DNA of 64,000 bases from Spongiibacteraceae bacterium (GTDB taxonomy: Bacteria > Pseudomonadota > Gammaproteobacteria > Pseudomonadales > Dasaniaceae): assembly GCA_028280715.1 (NCBI GenBank), contig JANQLG010000019.1, positions 18,430-82,429 of the forward strand. The letters are read 5' to 3'. Shown in pieces: positions 1 through 12,665 of this stretch. The position numbers were made by a program, and so were the translations under genes. Below the pieces are notes generated by a model. The model did no database searches, was not told the origin of the DNA, and saw only the letters and a program-made list of their open reading frames with translations. Each line of letters starts with the position of its first letter. Position 1 is the first letter of the stretch.

Positions 1-1136
1 ATACAACTGACATTGGCGTGATACATTTTGCTTTGAATAAATGAACCATAGACAAACACTTCATCCAGTATTTGTCCGTCAGGGTGATAAAGCCCTTCAC
101 TTAATACTTCAGGGCGGTAGTGGTCTAAAAAATTGTTGCTATCATGACGAAAGGTTTTGGTTAGTGCTTGCCTGCGTGAATGGCAGCGGGCGCATTTGTC
201 GACCAATACTTTCGGAGGTGTACCGGTCTGCATATCGATAAATAGATTTTCAATGTTCTCTGATAAAGTATTGTTTTGAAATAGCTCGACATGCTGTTTG
301 CCAGGTCCGTGGCAGGATTCACAACTGACATCAATTTCCGACCATGTAGTTTCATAGTGCCCAGTTTCAGGATCAAAATTTTTATCAAGGTTCGTTGAAT
401 GGCAGTCAGCACACATACTGTTCCAGTTTAAACCACCTTTGGTCCAATGAATCCACTCATCAACTTGTACACCTTGACCTTCCTGCAGATCAAACCATTG
501 GTTGTTGATGGTATCCCAGGCAATGGGTAATGCTTGCAGTTTGCCGTCTGGAAATTTTACGAGGTACTGCTGTAATGGCTCAGTGCCAAAGGTGTACTCA
601 ATAGAGTATTTTTTAGTCACATTATTGCTAGTAGACGTATTATCAGTGACAGTGTTATCGGTGAAGGTACTATTAATGGTGGTGTTATTGGTAAGAGTTT
701 CGACAAAAAAACGGCCTTCAGATTGAGTAAAAGTGCCCTGAAAGTTTTCTGATTTATAGGTCGTATTATTAAAATTACCTTTGACGGTATCCGGTGTCGC
801 TATTTGCATTGACTCATCGTGGTGAGAGCCTTGCCACATAACAAACTGGTCTTCATGACAACTACGACAGGTGCTGCTGCCAACATAGTGGTTATTAATG
901 TGGCTATCCATGCGGTTATCTATATGAGCTATATGACTATTCATCGTTAAAGATGAGATGTCATCGCTCTGTGGATCGTTCTCATCTACAGTATTGTTGT
1001 CAGCTTTGACAGTTTCTGTCGCATCTGATGAAAACCCTGAGTCAGAATCAGAGTTAACAAGGTAAATGAGAATGGCTAATAAAGCGAAGGCAATTGATAG
1101 AATAATGCCGAGGTTTTTTCTTCTAGGTATGCTCAT
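1..1136 (-). CDS. Multihaem cytochrome c family protein (partial, C-terminus beyond window)
   Basis: The minus-strand frame is open from an ATG at 1136 to the window edge, giving about 378 residues with the C-terminus missing. Residues 9-27 form one hydrophobic segment, so the protein is probably anchored in the inner membrane with its haem domain in the periplasm. Four CxxCH c-haem sites are visible: CRSCH (90-94), CADCH (242-246), CESCH (272-276) and CARCH (315-319). More may follow beyond the edge. The pattern resembles the c554-like or TPR-containing multihaem cytochromes that act in periplasmic electron transfer, but the electron partner is not visible. Residues 147-173 are a low-complexity Asn/Thr stretch between haem sites, which looks like an expanded insertion. 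There is no clear ribosome site before this ATG, so the start is tentative. Confidence 0.85.
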   Translation of the reverse strand, partial: MSIPRRKNLGIILSIAFALLAILIYLVNSDSDSGFSSDATETVKADNNTVDENDPQSDDISSLTMNSHIAHIDNRMDSHINNHYVGSSTCRSCHEDQFVMWQGSHHDESMQIATPDTVKGNFNNTTYKSENFQGTFTQSEGRFFVETLTNNTTINSTFTDNTVTDNTSTSNNVTKKYSIEYTFGTEPLQQYLVKFPDGKLQALPIAWDTINNQWFDLQEGQGVQVDEWIHWTKGGLNWNSMCADCHSTNLDKNFDPETGHYETTWSEIDVSCESCHGPGKQHVELFQNNTLSENIENLFIDMQTGTPPKVLVDKCARCHSRRQALTKTFRHDSNNFLDHYRPEVLSEGLYHPDGQILDEVFVYGSFIQSKMYHANVSC

Positions 1137-1227
1137 GGGCCATATTATAAAAGAGGCTATGAATAGCTGCGAGCAATAGTTTTACTTTTATGAGATTAGA
1201 GAGTATGTAGTGGAGGGCGGGATTATT

Positions 1228-1917
1228 TCAACATTCTCCGACATCATTGGATAAATAGTTTTGTAAACTGATTTGCTCAGAAGTTGTGAAATGGCTGTTA
1301 ACAGAGGTTAATTGTTGTATGCGGTCAACACGAAAACTACGGTAAGCATCTCGCAATTCACACCAGCTAATCAATGTCCAGATCTTTCCCCAATAGACCA
1401 GTCCCAGAGGCCAGATAATGCGCTCTGAATAGTTATTTTTTTCATCGTGATATTCAATAACCACCTTGTACTTTTTCTTAATGGCATTACGTAATTGCTG
1501 ATTGAACTGAGAGAAGGGTTGTTGCTCATAGTTAGGTACTAATAATGTTTCTTCGGCATGGCTCAACAGATGGTGTAATCGATCAGGCAGTACGGCTCTG
1601 ATTTTTTCCAATGCGCCATCGGCAGATTGGCTGAGCCCTTTATCGCTCCAGCCCTGTACCATTCTGACACCAAGAATCAATGCTTCCAGCTCTGTTTCGT
1701 CAAACATAATAGGCGATAACAGGCTGCCTTTTTGTAGAATGTAGCCTACTCCTGCTTCACCTTCGATGGGGATACCAGACAAAATAAGCGCCTGCACATC
1801 ACGGTAAATGGTACGTTCAGATACCTGCAGGTGCTCGGCCAGCGCCTGGGCAGTTATTGCCCGGCGCCGGCTTTGCAGCAGAGTCAGAATTTTTAACAGG
1901 CGCTCGGCTTTTTGCAT
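1228..1917 (-). CDS. YafY/DeoR-type transcriptional regulator with WYL domain
   Basis: The 229-residue protein has an N-terminal winged helix-turn-helix (about residues 5-60, with the recognition region around QVSERTIYRDVQAL). The C-terminal half (about 140-210) matches a WYL domain, a ligand- or nucleic-acid-sensing module common in bacterial regulators. The gene starts 3 bases after the stop of the preceding ABM-like gene (1921-2244) and follows a VOC gene, so the three probably form one operon in which the regulator controls its own neighbours. That arrangement is common for YafY-type regulators next to glyoxalase or DinB-like small enzymes. The effector is unknown. Confidence 0.88.
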   Translation of the reverse strand: MQKAERLLKILTLLQSRRRAITAQALAEHLQVSERTIYRDVQALILSGIPIEGEAGVGYILQKGSLLSPIMFDETELEALILGVRMVQGWSDKGLSQSADGALEKIRAVLPDRLHHLLSHAEETLLVPNYEQQPFSQFNQQLRNAIKKKYKVVIEYHDEKNNYSERIIWPLGLVYWGKIWTLISWCELRDAYRSFRVDRIQQLTSVNSHFTTSEQISLQNYLSNDVGEC

Positions 1918-1920
1918 TAA

Positions 1921-2244
1921 TCAGGCGGCTTCAGTCTCGTGGTAGGCTTCACTAAAGGCTGTCATTTTACGCATCGTGGCAGAGCTGTCATCCACTAATG
2001 CCATGATAGATTTGCCGACTTCGCTTTGCATAAACTGTTCCCCGGCTTTAGTCATATCTTCTGGTGTTTTCCAGTAGATAATATCGTGCCACAGATTGTT
2101 TTCATCGACACTGAGCGAGCGATAAATAAAGCCGGACTGTTCCAGTAAAAAAGCTGACATTGCTTCGTTAGTTGCCGCCAGCTGATCGGTAGTGGCGGTT
2201 TTATTTAACTTAAATGTGACTACTTCAATGGTTGAAGGTTGCAT
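1921..2244 (-). CDS. Small ABM/dimeric alpha-beta barrel-like protein
   Basis: This 107-residue cytosolic protein begins with a beta-strand-like segment (TIEVVTFKL) and contains an LLEQSGFIYRSL segment and a conserved-looking HDIIYWKTPED stretch. The pattern fits the ferredoxin-like fold of antibiotic biosynthesis monooxygenase (ABM)-type proteins. Such proteins act as small monooxygenases or as stress-related binding proteins, and no substrate can be read from the sequence. It lies 3 bases before the WYL regulator gene and downstream of the VOC gene, which suggests co-transcription. The fold assignment rests on pattern only. Confidence 0.7.
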   Translation of the reverse strand: MQPSTIEVVTFKLNKTATTDQLAATNEAMSAFLLEQSGFIYRSLSVDENNLWHDIIYWKTPEDMTKAGEQFMQSEVGKSIMALVDDSSATMRKMTAFSEAYHETEAA

Positions 2245-2301
2245 AATGTTTATCCTTAATAATAAGTAGTTTACGGTTTAGAGAGTTAGGGAACTCAACA
2301 A

Positions 2302-2724
2302 TTACTGTTGTGCTTCGTCCCAGTACATCGCTTCGATTTTGTGGCCATCCAGGTCGCGAACAAAGCAGCCATAGTAAGCATCGCTGTACTGAGGGCGTGG
2401 TCCTGGTTCTCCATCACAGGTTGCGCCGGCATCAATAGCTGCTTGATAAAACTCATGGACGGCTTGCTTGGTAGTTGCCAGAAAGGCGACATGGCTGCCA
2501 TTGCCAACCGATGGCGGTTCGCGGTTAAAGGGCTCCTGTACCCAGAATTCCGGGTATTGTTTGCCGTAGCCCACGGCCTTAAATTCAGGTTCATCAAAAA
2601 CACGCTTAGCGCCTACTGTTGCCAGCACTCGATCGTAGAATGCTATAGCCTTCTCAAATTGCGCGGTCCCGACCGATAGATGTGAAATAATTGTGGGTGG
2701 TTCAAGGTTTTGGTTGTCAGTCAT
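2302..2724 (-). CDS. VOC family protein (glyoxalase/bleomycin-resistance fold)
   Basis: The 140-residue protein carries the expected order of a single VOC unit. It starts with an SHLSVGTAQFEKAIAFYDRVL opening strand and helix, has a central GNGSHVAFLATTKQAVHEFY segment, and ends with DLDGHKIEAMYWD, whose acidic and histidine residues are typical metal-site positions. Members bind a divalent metal and act in glyoxalase, dioxygenase or drug-binding reactions. The substrate here is unknown. The gene is the first of the probable operon VOC - ABM-like - WYL regulator. Confidence 0.88.
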   Translation of the reverse strand: MTDNQNLEPPTIISHLSVGTAQFEKAIAFYDRVLATVGAKRVFDEPEFKAVGYGKQYPEFWVQEPFNREPPSVGNGSHVAFLATTKQAVHEFYQAAIDAGATCDGEPGPRPQYSDAYYGCFVRDLDGHKIEAMYWDEAQQ

Positions 2725-2842
2725 ATCGCCTCCTGTTGCTGATTGGTTAGAGAGGCTAGTTTACGCAGTGCTACTGACAGGGTATGTCAGTAGAGTTGTA
2801 GAAGAGGTTATACAGAGCTAATGAAGAGTTAATCAGAAGCCG

Positions 2843-4042
2843 CTAAGAAAATTTGCGCAGCACGAACATATTGGTAGTGCCCTGTACCAATATACTGAAC
2901 AGCACCACACCAAATACCATCGATTGAATGGTCCACCAATAAGGTAGTGTGGTCGGTAACGATAATACCAGTGCAATAGCGATAGCCCCGCGCAGGCCCC
3001 CCCAAACTAAAATGATTTGCCAGCCTCTGGATAGTCCAATACCAAATGCTTTGGTCAGGAATGAGCAGCTGCCGATGGCTATTGCGCGTGACAGTAATGC
3101 AGCGATGATAGCGATAAGCATGGCCAGCCATTGGCTGACAAACATATCAACGGTAATCACCAAACCCATGATGGCAAATAGCAAACCATTAAGAAATAAA
3201 CCCAGCCATTCCCAGGTTTCGTTAATCCCTGCTCCTACTGTGTCTTCCACTTCTTTTAGTGAAAAACGGGTGATCAGTGCTGTTAGCATGACCGCCATAA
3301 TGCCGGAAACATGTAATAAATGTTCTGCGATATAAAAGCTGGCAAAGGCACTGAATACTAAAAGAAAACGACTGGCAATTGACGACTTGATGAGTAATAC
3401 CGCCACTGTAGTAATAAGTCCCGTCACAATGCCGAATACCACACCACCAAAAAAGACCATGGCAAAAAAACTGAAGTAGTTGCTTTCAGCACTTACTGAC
3501 TGTGTTGCAATACTGATAAAAATGGAAAATAACACAATCACAGTTGCATCGTTAAATAGACTCTCTCCTTCAAACAGGGTTGAAAGATCCTTTGGTGCTT
3601 TGATCGTACGCAGTTGCGAGATAACCGCGGCGGGGTCGGTTGCCGCCACAATAGCGCCAGTGATAAATGCTGCCATCCAGGGAAAGCCAGAGGGATGATT
3701 AATACCAAAATAAACCAGGCAAGCAGTGATAGCTGCGCTAATCAATACACCTAATGTTGCCATGATTAAAATTGGCAACAGCCATTTTTTTAATAGAGCA
3801 GGTTTAATATGCCAGGCAGCCTCAAAAATGAGGATAGGAAGGATGATGAAAAAAACAATATCCTGCAGATTATAAGCTCTGATGCCGGTATCGAAATCCA
3901 CATAGCCGAGTCCAAGACCGGCAATAAAACCGGTTAACAGGCAGGCGAGTGTCAGTTCCAATTTGATAAAGCGGTTAATCAATAAGCCGATAATAACGAG
4001 ACTGCTTAGTGCCAGAATTTGGCCTGTAATGCTGACAACCAT
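2843..4042 (-). CDS. CPA1-family cation:proton antiporter (NhaP-type)
   Basis: The 399-residue protein is hydrophobic throughout, with about 10-12 predicted membrane helices. It contains the CPA1 hallmark segments FITGAIVAATDPAAVISQLR (the TDPAAV motif with the transport aspartate) and FEGESLFNDATVIVLF (the GESLFNDA motif). These identify it as an inner-membrane Na+(K+)/H+ exchanger for pH and salt homeostasis. The C-terminus is short, with no RCK or cyclic-nucleotide regulatory domain. The gene stands alone on the minus strand, 78 bases from the next gene, with no visible regulator. Confidence 0.93.
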   Translation of the reverse strand: MVVSITGQILALSSLVIIGLLINRFIKLELTLACLLTGFIAGLGLGYVDFDTGIRAYNLQDIVFFIILPILIFEAAWHIKPALLKKWLLPILIMATLGVLISAAITACLVYFGINHPSGFPWMAAFITGAIVAATDPAAVISQLRTIKAPKDLSTLFEGESLFNDATVIVLFSIFISIATQSVSAESNYFSFFAMVFFGGVVFGIVTGLITTVAVLLIKSSIASRFLLVFSAFASFYIAEHLLHVSGIMAVMLTALITRFSLKEVEDTVGAGINETWEWLGLFLNGLLFAIMGLVITVDMFVSQWLAMLIAIIAALLSRAIAIGSCSFLTKAFGIGLSRGWQIILVWGGLRGAIAIALVLSLPTTLPYWWTIQSMVFGVVLFSILVQGTTNMFVLRKFS

Positions 4043-4120
4043 GCTGGACTCCTTTGCATACCGGGCTATTTTAGTAATTAGCTTTCGGTTAGAAGGTATT
4101 AATAGTCTTTTTAAGCGTAG

Positions 4121-5650
4121 TCAATTAACTTCAGTTACAGCAATATATTCGGTATTAGTCTCCGGAATAGGATGTTGCTCAGATAATAAAACCGATTGAC
4201 CACTATTTTGGATTACACGCACATGTTTTCGTTCCAACTTACGTGGCTGTGAGACACCGCAAGAGTGTGCAATTAATCCCACACCATAAACGATTTTTTC
4301 TGCGTAATTGGCAACCCGGTCAGCTTTAACCGCAGGCACTAAGCCGCGTTGTAAATCAGTTTTGTGGGTGGTGATGCCAGTTGGGCAGGTGTTTTTATTA
4401 CATTGCAGAGCCTGGATACAGCCTAACGCAAACATAAAGCCGCGGGCAGAGGTGATAAAGTCGGCACCTACCGCCAGGGCCCAGGCAACTCGGCCGGGGG
4501 TAATCATTTTACCTGAGGCGATAACTTTAATACGCTCTTTCAAGTTATATTGGTGCAGCATATTAACTACTAGTGGTAGGCTTTCCTGCAGCGGCATACC
4601 CACATAATCGAGTAACGGCTGTGGGGCAGCACCAGTACCACCATCGGCGCTGTCGATAGTGATAAAATCTGGCGCGCTTTTGTTGCCGCGCTGATGAATT
4701 TCCTTAAACAAATCGTCGAAAAAACTCAATTCACCCACTACCATTTTGAAACCCACCGGTTTGCCGGTGACCTGGCGGATATGATCAATCATATCCAGTA
4801 AGTCGCCGACATTGCGGACATCGGTATGGCCGTTAGGGCTGATAGAAGCTTGCCCTTCAGGTATTCCGCGAATGTTAGCAATTTCATTGGACACTTTTTC
4901 TTTAGGTAAGATACCGCCTTTGCCGGGTTTGGCGCCTTGACTCATTTTAATTTCAAACATTCGCACTTGTTTGCGATCGGCAATAGCGCGCAGTTTGTCA
5001 TCGCATAATTCACCGTCGTGATTGCGTACACCGTATTTAGCGGTACCTATCTGAAATACAATGTCGCAACCGCCTTCAAGGTGGTAGGGAGATAATCCTC
5101 CTTCACCGGTGTTGAGCCAAATGCCGGCTTTGCGAGCACCCTTTGACAGTGCTTCCACCGCAGGTTTGGAAATAGCGCCATAGCTCATGGCCGATACATT
5201 AATAATCGATTTGGTAGTGTAAGGTTGTTGGCAACTACCTTCGCCAATGGTGACCGGCTGCGGTTCAGCGATGTCTTCTTCCAGAGCGGGGAAGGGGCTG
5301 TTGAGAAATATCACATCGCCTTCGTGATCTAATGCGCGCGTTGAACCAAAGGCGAGGGTGGTATCGACATTTTTTGCTGCGCGGTAAACCCATGATCGCT
5401 CAGCCCGATTAAAAGGCAACTCCTCTCGATCCATGGCAAAAAAGTATTGCCGAAAAAATTCACCCAAGTGTTCAAAGAAATAACGAAAACGACCGACAAT
5501 CGGATAATTACGGCGGATAGTGTGTGACGTTTGATGGGTGTCTACCAGGTACATGACCAGGAGGCTTAATAATCCAATGCCTAAAGCCAATAATAGAAAC
5601 AGAGCACTCCATTGAATAACTGCTTGGGCGAGTTGTTGTAATTCAGCCAT
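4121..5650 (-). CDS. FMN-binding glutamate synthase family protein, membrane-anchored
   Basis: The 509-residue protein starts with a transmembrane helix (about residues 12-36), followed by a glutamate-synthase central/FMN barrel domain. Visible landmarks are NVSAMSYGAISKPAVEALSKG, LNTGEGGLSPYH, FEIKMSQGAKPGKGG, IDSADGGTGAAP and the CNKNTCPTGITTH cysteine motif expected for the iron-sulphur and FMN region. It has neither the amidotransferase domain nor the GltD partner of true glutamate synthase. It therefore belongs to the stand-alone family whose physiological reaction is not settled. The gene is monocistronic and divergent from the OmpA-KAP gene, with 215 bases between them. Confidence 0.9.
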   Translation of the reverse strand: MAELQQLAQAVIQWSALFLLLALGIGLLSLLVMYLVDTHQTSHTIRRNYPIVGRFRYFFEHLGEFFRQYFFAMDREELPFNRAERSWVYRAAKNVDTTLAFGSTRALDHEGDVIFLNSPFPALEEDIAEPQPVTIGEGSCQQPYTTKSIINVSAMSYGAISKPAVEALSKGARKAGIWLNTGEGGLSPYHLEGGCDIVFQIGTAKYGVRNHDGELCDDKLRAIADRKQVRMFEIKMSQGAKPGKGGILPKEKVSNEIANIRGIPEGQASISPNGHTDVRNVGDLLDMIDHIRQVTGKPVGFKMVVGELSFFDDLFKEIHQRGNKSAPDFITIDSADGGTGAAPQPLLDYVGMPLQESLPLVVNMLHQYNLKERIKVIASGKMITPGRVAWALAVGADFITSARGFMFALGCIQALQCNKNTCPTGITTHKTDLQRGLVPAVKADRVANYAEKIVYGVGLIAHSCGVSQPRKLERKHVRVIQNSGQSVLLSEQHPIPETNTEYIAVTEVN

Positions 5651-5865
5651 ATAGTAGCCCTATGAGTAGCATGATGAATGGTACATAGTATTCGAGCATC
5701 CTCAACAAAAGTAAATGCTATGATATATTTCATTGGTTTTCTTATGGAACAAATTTTGAGAGGATTGCTACCAGCTAAAATGGTATTTGATCAGTGGGAT
5801 GACAGTAATAGAAAAATACTAAGTTACTGATTACTCTCTAATAGTCTCATTCAGGAAGAGAACAC

Positions 5866-8991
<3,126 letters not shown>

Positions 8992-8998
8992 TCGATAG

Positions 8999-9028
8999 AT
9001 TGGCTTGAAAACGATATTTTAAGCCAAT
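8999..9028. terminator. Convergent hairpin between KAP gene and acetyltransferase gene
   Basis: ATTGGCTT and AAGCCAAT flank a 14-base centre whose AAAA and TTTT can extend the stem. It lies between two genes ending head-on at 8991 and 9019 and overlaps the last codons of the minus-strand gene. A true T-tract is weak on both strands, so terminator function is inferred from position. Confidence 0.45.
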
Positions 9029-9612
9029 TTATACTGCAGGTGTTGTTTAACACCTGGCCATTCATTGTTGATGATACTGAAAATAACAGAATCTCTGATA
9101 CGGCCGTCAGGCATTACTATATGACTACGTAAAATGCCTTCCTGCTTAGCGCCCAGGCGTAAAATAGCATTACGTGATTTGGTATTGAGATAATCGGTAA
9201 GGAATTCAACACGATTAACGCCGAGTACTTCAAAAGAATGCATTAACATTAACAATTTTGCTTCAGTATTGAGCGCAGTTCTCTGGTGTGACTCACCCAA
9301 AAAAGTAAATCCAATTTCTACCCGGCCGTTGTTTAAATCTGCCTTCATAAAACGAGTGGAGCCGGCAACAGTGCCTGTTGTTTTATCAATAGTGGCAAAG
9401 GTTAAGCCATCACCTGCCTGATGGAGTGCATTAGCTTGCTGTATAAAGTCATCGATATCATTAGGGTGGGGTACTTTGGTGACAAATAATTTCCATAGCT
9501 CACCATCATTAATGGCTTGGCACAGCGCTTCTTTATGGTGATCTTTGAGTGGCTCTAAGCGCACATATTCTCCTTCTAGTGTCACTTCTTCAAAAACGAC
9601 TTTGTCAAACAA
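9019..9612 (-). CDS. GNAT N-acetyltransferase, RimJ/RimL-like
   Basis: The 197-residue protein begins with the LEGEYVRLEPLKDHHKEAL segment typical of RimJ/RimL-type acetyltransferases. It continues with GSTRFMKADLNNGRVEIGFTFL and ends with the acetyl-CoA-binding and helix region HQRTALNTEAKLLMLMHSFEVLG followed by NTKSRNAILRLGAKQEG. Family members transfer acetyl from acetyl-CoA to protein N-termini or small amines. The target here is unknown. The gene stands alone, convergent with the KAP gene and 138 bases upstream of the slipin gene end. Confidence 0.9.
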   Translation of the reverse strand: MFDKVVFEEVTLEGEYVRLEPLKDHHKEALCQAINDGELWKLFVTKVPHPNDIDDFIQQANALHQAGDGLTFATIDKTTGTVAGSTRFMKADLNNGRVEIGFTFLGESHQRTALNTEAKLLMLMHSFEVLGVNRVEFLTDYLNTKSRNAILRLGAKQEGILRSHIVMPDGRIRDSVIFSIINNEWPGVKQHLQYKLA

Positions 9613-9750
9613 CTGTTTTCTCCTTAAGACTTTTTAATAAAGGGTCATTTTTTATTGGTATGAATTTCAGAAATTATTTTGAGCACATACAACAATACAA
9701 CAACCTTAACTGTAATAAATTATAAGGCTGCTCTATTGTCTATGAAAAGA

Positions 9751-10518
9751 CTAACTGGTTTTTTGCTCGGGAAATAATTTATTAATCAGGTCTATTGGTA
9801 ATGGAAACACAATAGTAGAGCTTTTATCACCGGCAATATGGGTGAGTGTTTGCAAATAACGCAATTGCAGTGCCTGTGGCTGTTCCGCCAAAATGCGCGA
9901 TGCATCAGCCAGTTTTTCTGCAGCCTCAAATTCGCCTTGAGAATGAATCACTTTGGCGCGCCGTTCCCGTTCAGCCTCGGCTTGTTTGGCGATAGCGCGA
10001 ATCATACTTTCATCAAGGTCGACATGTTTGATTTCAACATTGGAAACTTTAATACCCCAGGCATCGGTTTGTTTATCGAGGTTATTTTGAATATCGGCAT
10101 TGAGCGTTTCCCGTTCCGCCAGCATCTCATCGAGTTCATGTTGGCCCAATACAGAACGCAATGTCGTTTGTGATAATTGACTGGTAGCCTCAAGAAAATT
10201 TTCCACTTGGATAATCGCCTTTTGTGGGTCGATTACGCGAAAGTAAATAACGGCATTCACTTTTACTGACACATTATCGCGTGAAATAACATCTTGAGTC
10301 GGAACATCCATCACCACAGTACGCAAATCGACACGCACCATTTGTTGAATCACCGGGATAACAATGATCAAACCTGGCCCCTTTACTTTATAGAATCGTC
10401 CCAGTAAAAAAATAACACCGCGTTCGTACTCACGCAGTACTCGAAAGGTTGAAACTAAAATAGCCAGAAATAAAATGACTAAGGTAAGAAAGAAATAGCT
10501 CTCGGTATTAATCATCAT
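9751..10518 (-). CDS. Slipin / SPFH (band 7) membrane protein
   Basis: The 255-residue protein has one N-terminal membrane helix (about 7-25) followed by a full SPFH/band 7 domain. Landmarks are [44 protein letters not shown] and [18 protein letters not shown] charged coiled-coil-like stretch ([24 protein letters not shown]) follows. Its start codon overlaps the end of the NfeD-type gene by four bases, so the two are translationally coupled. Known slipin/NfeD pairs form a membrane microdomain protease module in which NfeD-type proteins cleave the slipin C-terminus. Confidence 0.95.
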   Translation of the reverse strand: MMINTESYFFLTLVILFLAILVSTFRVLREYERGVIFLLGRFYKVKGPGLIIVIPVIQQMVRVDLRTVVMDVPTQDVISRDNVSVKVNAVIYFRVIDPQKAIIQVENFLEATSQLSQTTLRSVLGQHELDEMLAERETLNADIQNNLDKQTDAWGIKVSNVEIKHVDLDESMIRAIAKQAEAERERRAKVIHSQGEFEAAEKLADASRILAEQPQALQLRYLQTLTHIAGDKSSTIVFPLPIDLINKLFPEQKTS

Positions 10519-11945
10519 GATTCTCCTCGAAGTTTTTCAACGTGCAAGACTACGCCCTCGGCCGTCTTGACTTTAACCTCATCGCCTACTGAAAGAGCTG
10601 AGTCACTTTCGACTTGCCAGAGTTCACCTTCAAGCCGCGCCATTGCTTGACCGTTATGAATGGCTTCTATTGGCGCCGATAACCCCTGCAAACTACTGAG
10701 CCCCGAAACTACTGCTCGGCGACGAGTTCGCAGCAGCATGCCGATGACTAAAAACACGATTGCCGCACTGGCAACAGCCAAAGCGACAATGACAGGCATC
10801 GCAATCTGGTAGGCGGGGATATCGGTATCCATCAACATGATCGAACCAAAAATAAAAGCCACGACGCCACCCAAACCGAGAACACCAAAGCTCGGCACAA
10901 AGGCTTCCGCCACCATTAGCAGCACACCCAATAGCATTAGCCCCAGCCCGGTATAGCTGATCGGTAATACCTGAAAGGCGTAGAGGGCTAATAACACACA
11001 GATGGCGCCGACAATACCGGGCACACCTAAACCGGGATTGGAAAATTCAAAGATCAATCCATACATGCCAATCAGAATTAAAATGTAAGCGACATTGGGG
11101 TCGGTGATAACAGCCAAGAACTTGCTGTGCCAGTCGGGTTGGTGGTAACTGATGTCAACTTGATCAGTATTCAGGGTGACAGTTTTATCCTTTAACTCAA
11201 CCTCCCGACCATTCACTTGCTGCAGTAAATCATCAATATCAATGGCGATAACATCGATAACATTTTTTTCCAGTGCTTGTGTTGAAGGCAAACTGGCAGC
11301 ATCGACTACCGCCTTGGTAGCCCACTCAGCATTACGGCCGCGCATCTCAGCCAGTCCTTTGATGTAGGCGACAGCATCATTGAGCACTTTGCGTTCCGTA
11401 GCGGTACTGCCGGGAATAATATCGTCATCAGTTTTGGGCTTTTCTTCTGTGACTTGTGCCTGATCTGATGGTTGATCAGCATCTGGTGTTTGTTTTTCAA
11501 GAGTTTGCGCTGGAGGCTGTTGTTCCGGTGGTTGAGGCGTAGGGAAGGAAGGTGCGCCAATCTGTACAGGAGTGGCAGCGCCTAAATTGGTAGCTGGTGA
11601 CATAGCGGCAATATGACTGGCATATAGGATATAAGTGCCAGCACTGGCCGCACGTGCACCTTCTGGGAAAACATAAGTGGCTATTGGCACAGGGGAGTTT
11701 AGTATGGCCTTGATCATATCGCGCATGGATTTATCGAGACCACCGGGTGTATCCATACGGATTACCACCAAATCAGCACCAGCCTGATCAGCTTCCTCAA
11801 TGCCTCTGATCATATAGTCAGCCACTGCCGGACCGATAGCGCCATTAACATCCAGAACCCACACGCGCGTGGTTGCGTTGGCAGAGCATGCAATCAGGGT
11901 AGCGCAGATAAAAAACGCTATTTGGTAGAGGTACGACAGTTTCAT
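10515..11945 (-). CDS. NfeD-family membrane-bound ClpP-class serine protease
   Basis: The ATG at 11945 is preferred over an upstream in-frame ATG at 12032 because it places a clean signal peptide ([24 protein letters not shown]) at the N-terminus. The 476-residue product has a ClpP-like serine protease domain with the nucleophile in [11 protein letters not shown] and an upstream [20 protein letters not shown] segment. A Pro/Gln-rich insertion follows (roughly residues 145-180). Next come four to five membrane helices and a C-terminal OB-fold NfeD domain ([36 protein letters not shown]). It overlaps the slipin gene and should act with it in membrane protein quality control. Confidence 0.93.
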   Translation of the reverse strand: MKLSYLYQIAFFICATLIACSANATTRVWVLDVNGAIGPAVADYMIRGIEEADQAGADLVVIRMDTPGGLDKSMRDMIKAILNSPVPIATYVFPEGARAASAGTYILYASHIAAMSPATNLGAATPVQIGAPSFPTPQPPEQQPPAQTLEKQTPDADQPSDQAQVTEEKPKTDDDIIPGSTATERKVLNDAVAYIKGLAEMRGRNAEWATKAVVDAASLPSTQALEKNVIDVIAIDIDDLLQQVNGREVELKDKTVTLNTDQVDISYHQPDWHSKFLAVITDPNVAYILILIGMYGLIFEFSNPGLGVPGIVGAICVLLALYAFQVLPISYTGLGLMLLGVLLMVAEAFVPSFGVLGLGGVVAFIFGSIMLMDTDIPAYQIAMPVIVALAVASAAIVFLVIGMLLRTRRRAVVSGLSSLQGLSAPIEAIHNGQAMARLEGELWQVESDSALSVGDEVKVKTAEGVVLHVEKLRGES

Positions 11946-12258
11946 AGGCACTGCCTGTAGTGAGTAACACTGGCGTGATACATAATAAAGTATAGCCAGA
12001 ATACGATTGAAAAGCGCTGCTGCAAAGAACAAACAGTGCTAAGTGATTGATTATTGATATAGAACAATGGTGGTCGAACATACTATGTTTTAACAGGGGA
12101 AGGCCTTAACAGGGCAAGGGGTTAAGAATGGAAAGGACTGAGCAGGGTAAGCTCTGTAAAATTCTCAATCGATTCTGAATCCAATCGTGTCAGTTCAGGC
12201 ATCTATAGATTGAACGGTGGCATTCAGCTGCTGACAATTTGACTAAAAGGAGTAAACA

Positions 12259-12657
12259 ATGGGTGCAGGAGAGTTAGCGTTATTGATACCGGTATTTGTT
12301 CCGCTGGGGCTTTTCATTTTGGTAGGCGTTGTTGCATGGGCCTTCTTCATGTATCGGCACAGGCAAAGAGCTGAGTTACAGCAGACGATCCGTACGGCGT
12401 TGGAAAAGGGGCAGGAGTTATCGCCCGAACTCATTGACCGCATGTTAGCACCGAAACCGGCTGCTGAGGGGGGTGACCTGCGTCGCGGCTTAATTTTTAT
12501 CGGTATTGCCATTGGCTTTGCAGTATTTGGTTATGCTGTACCCGATGATGAAGCGACCTCGGTACTTATCGGAATTGCTGCATTACCATTTTTCTTGGGG
12601 ATTGCCTATCTGCTGATACACCGTGCAAATACTGGTAACAAGCAGGACGCCGCGTAA
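12259..12657 (+). CDS. Small membrane protein, DUF6249-like
   Basis: The 132-residue protein has a membrane helix near the N-terminus (about 5-32) and a charged cytoplasmic stretch (HRQRAELQQTIRTALEKGQELSPELIDRM). Two closing helices follow at about 75-95 and 98-118. The pattern matches small DUF6249-type proteins often found beside ECF sigma genes. A strong AAAGGAG site lies 7 bases before the ATG. It is followed after 8 bases by an ECF sigma gene, so the two are probably co-transcribed and this protein may help sense or transmit the sigma signal (inference). Confidence 0.8.
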   Translation: MGAGELALLIPVFVPLGLFILVGVVAWAFFMYRHRQRAELQQTIRTALEKGQELSPELIDRMLAPKPAAEGGDLRRGLIFIGIAIGFAVFGYAVPDDEATSVLIGIAALPFFLGIAYLLIHRANTGNKQDAA

Positions 12658-12665
12658 GGTTTGCT

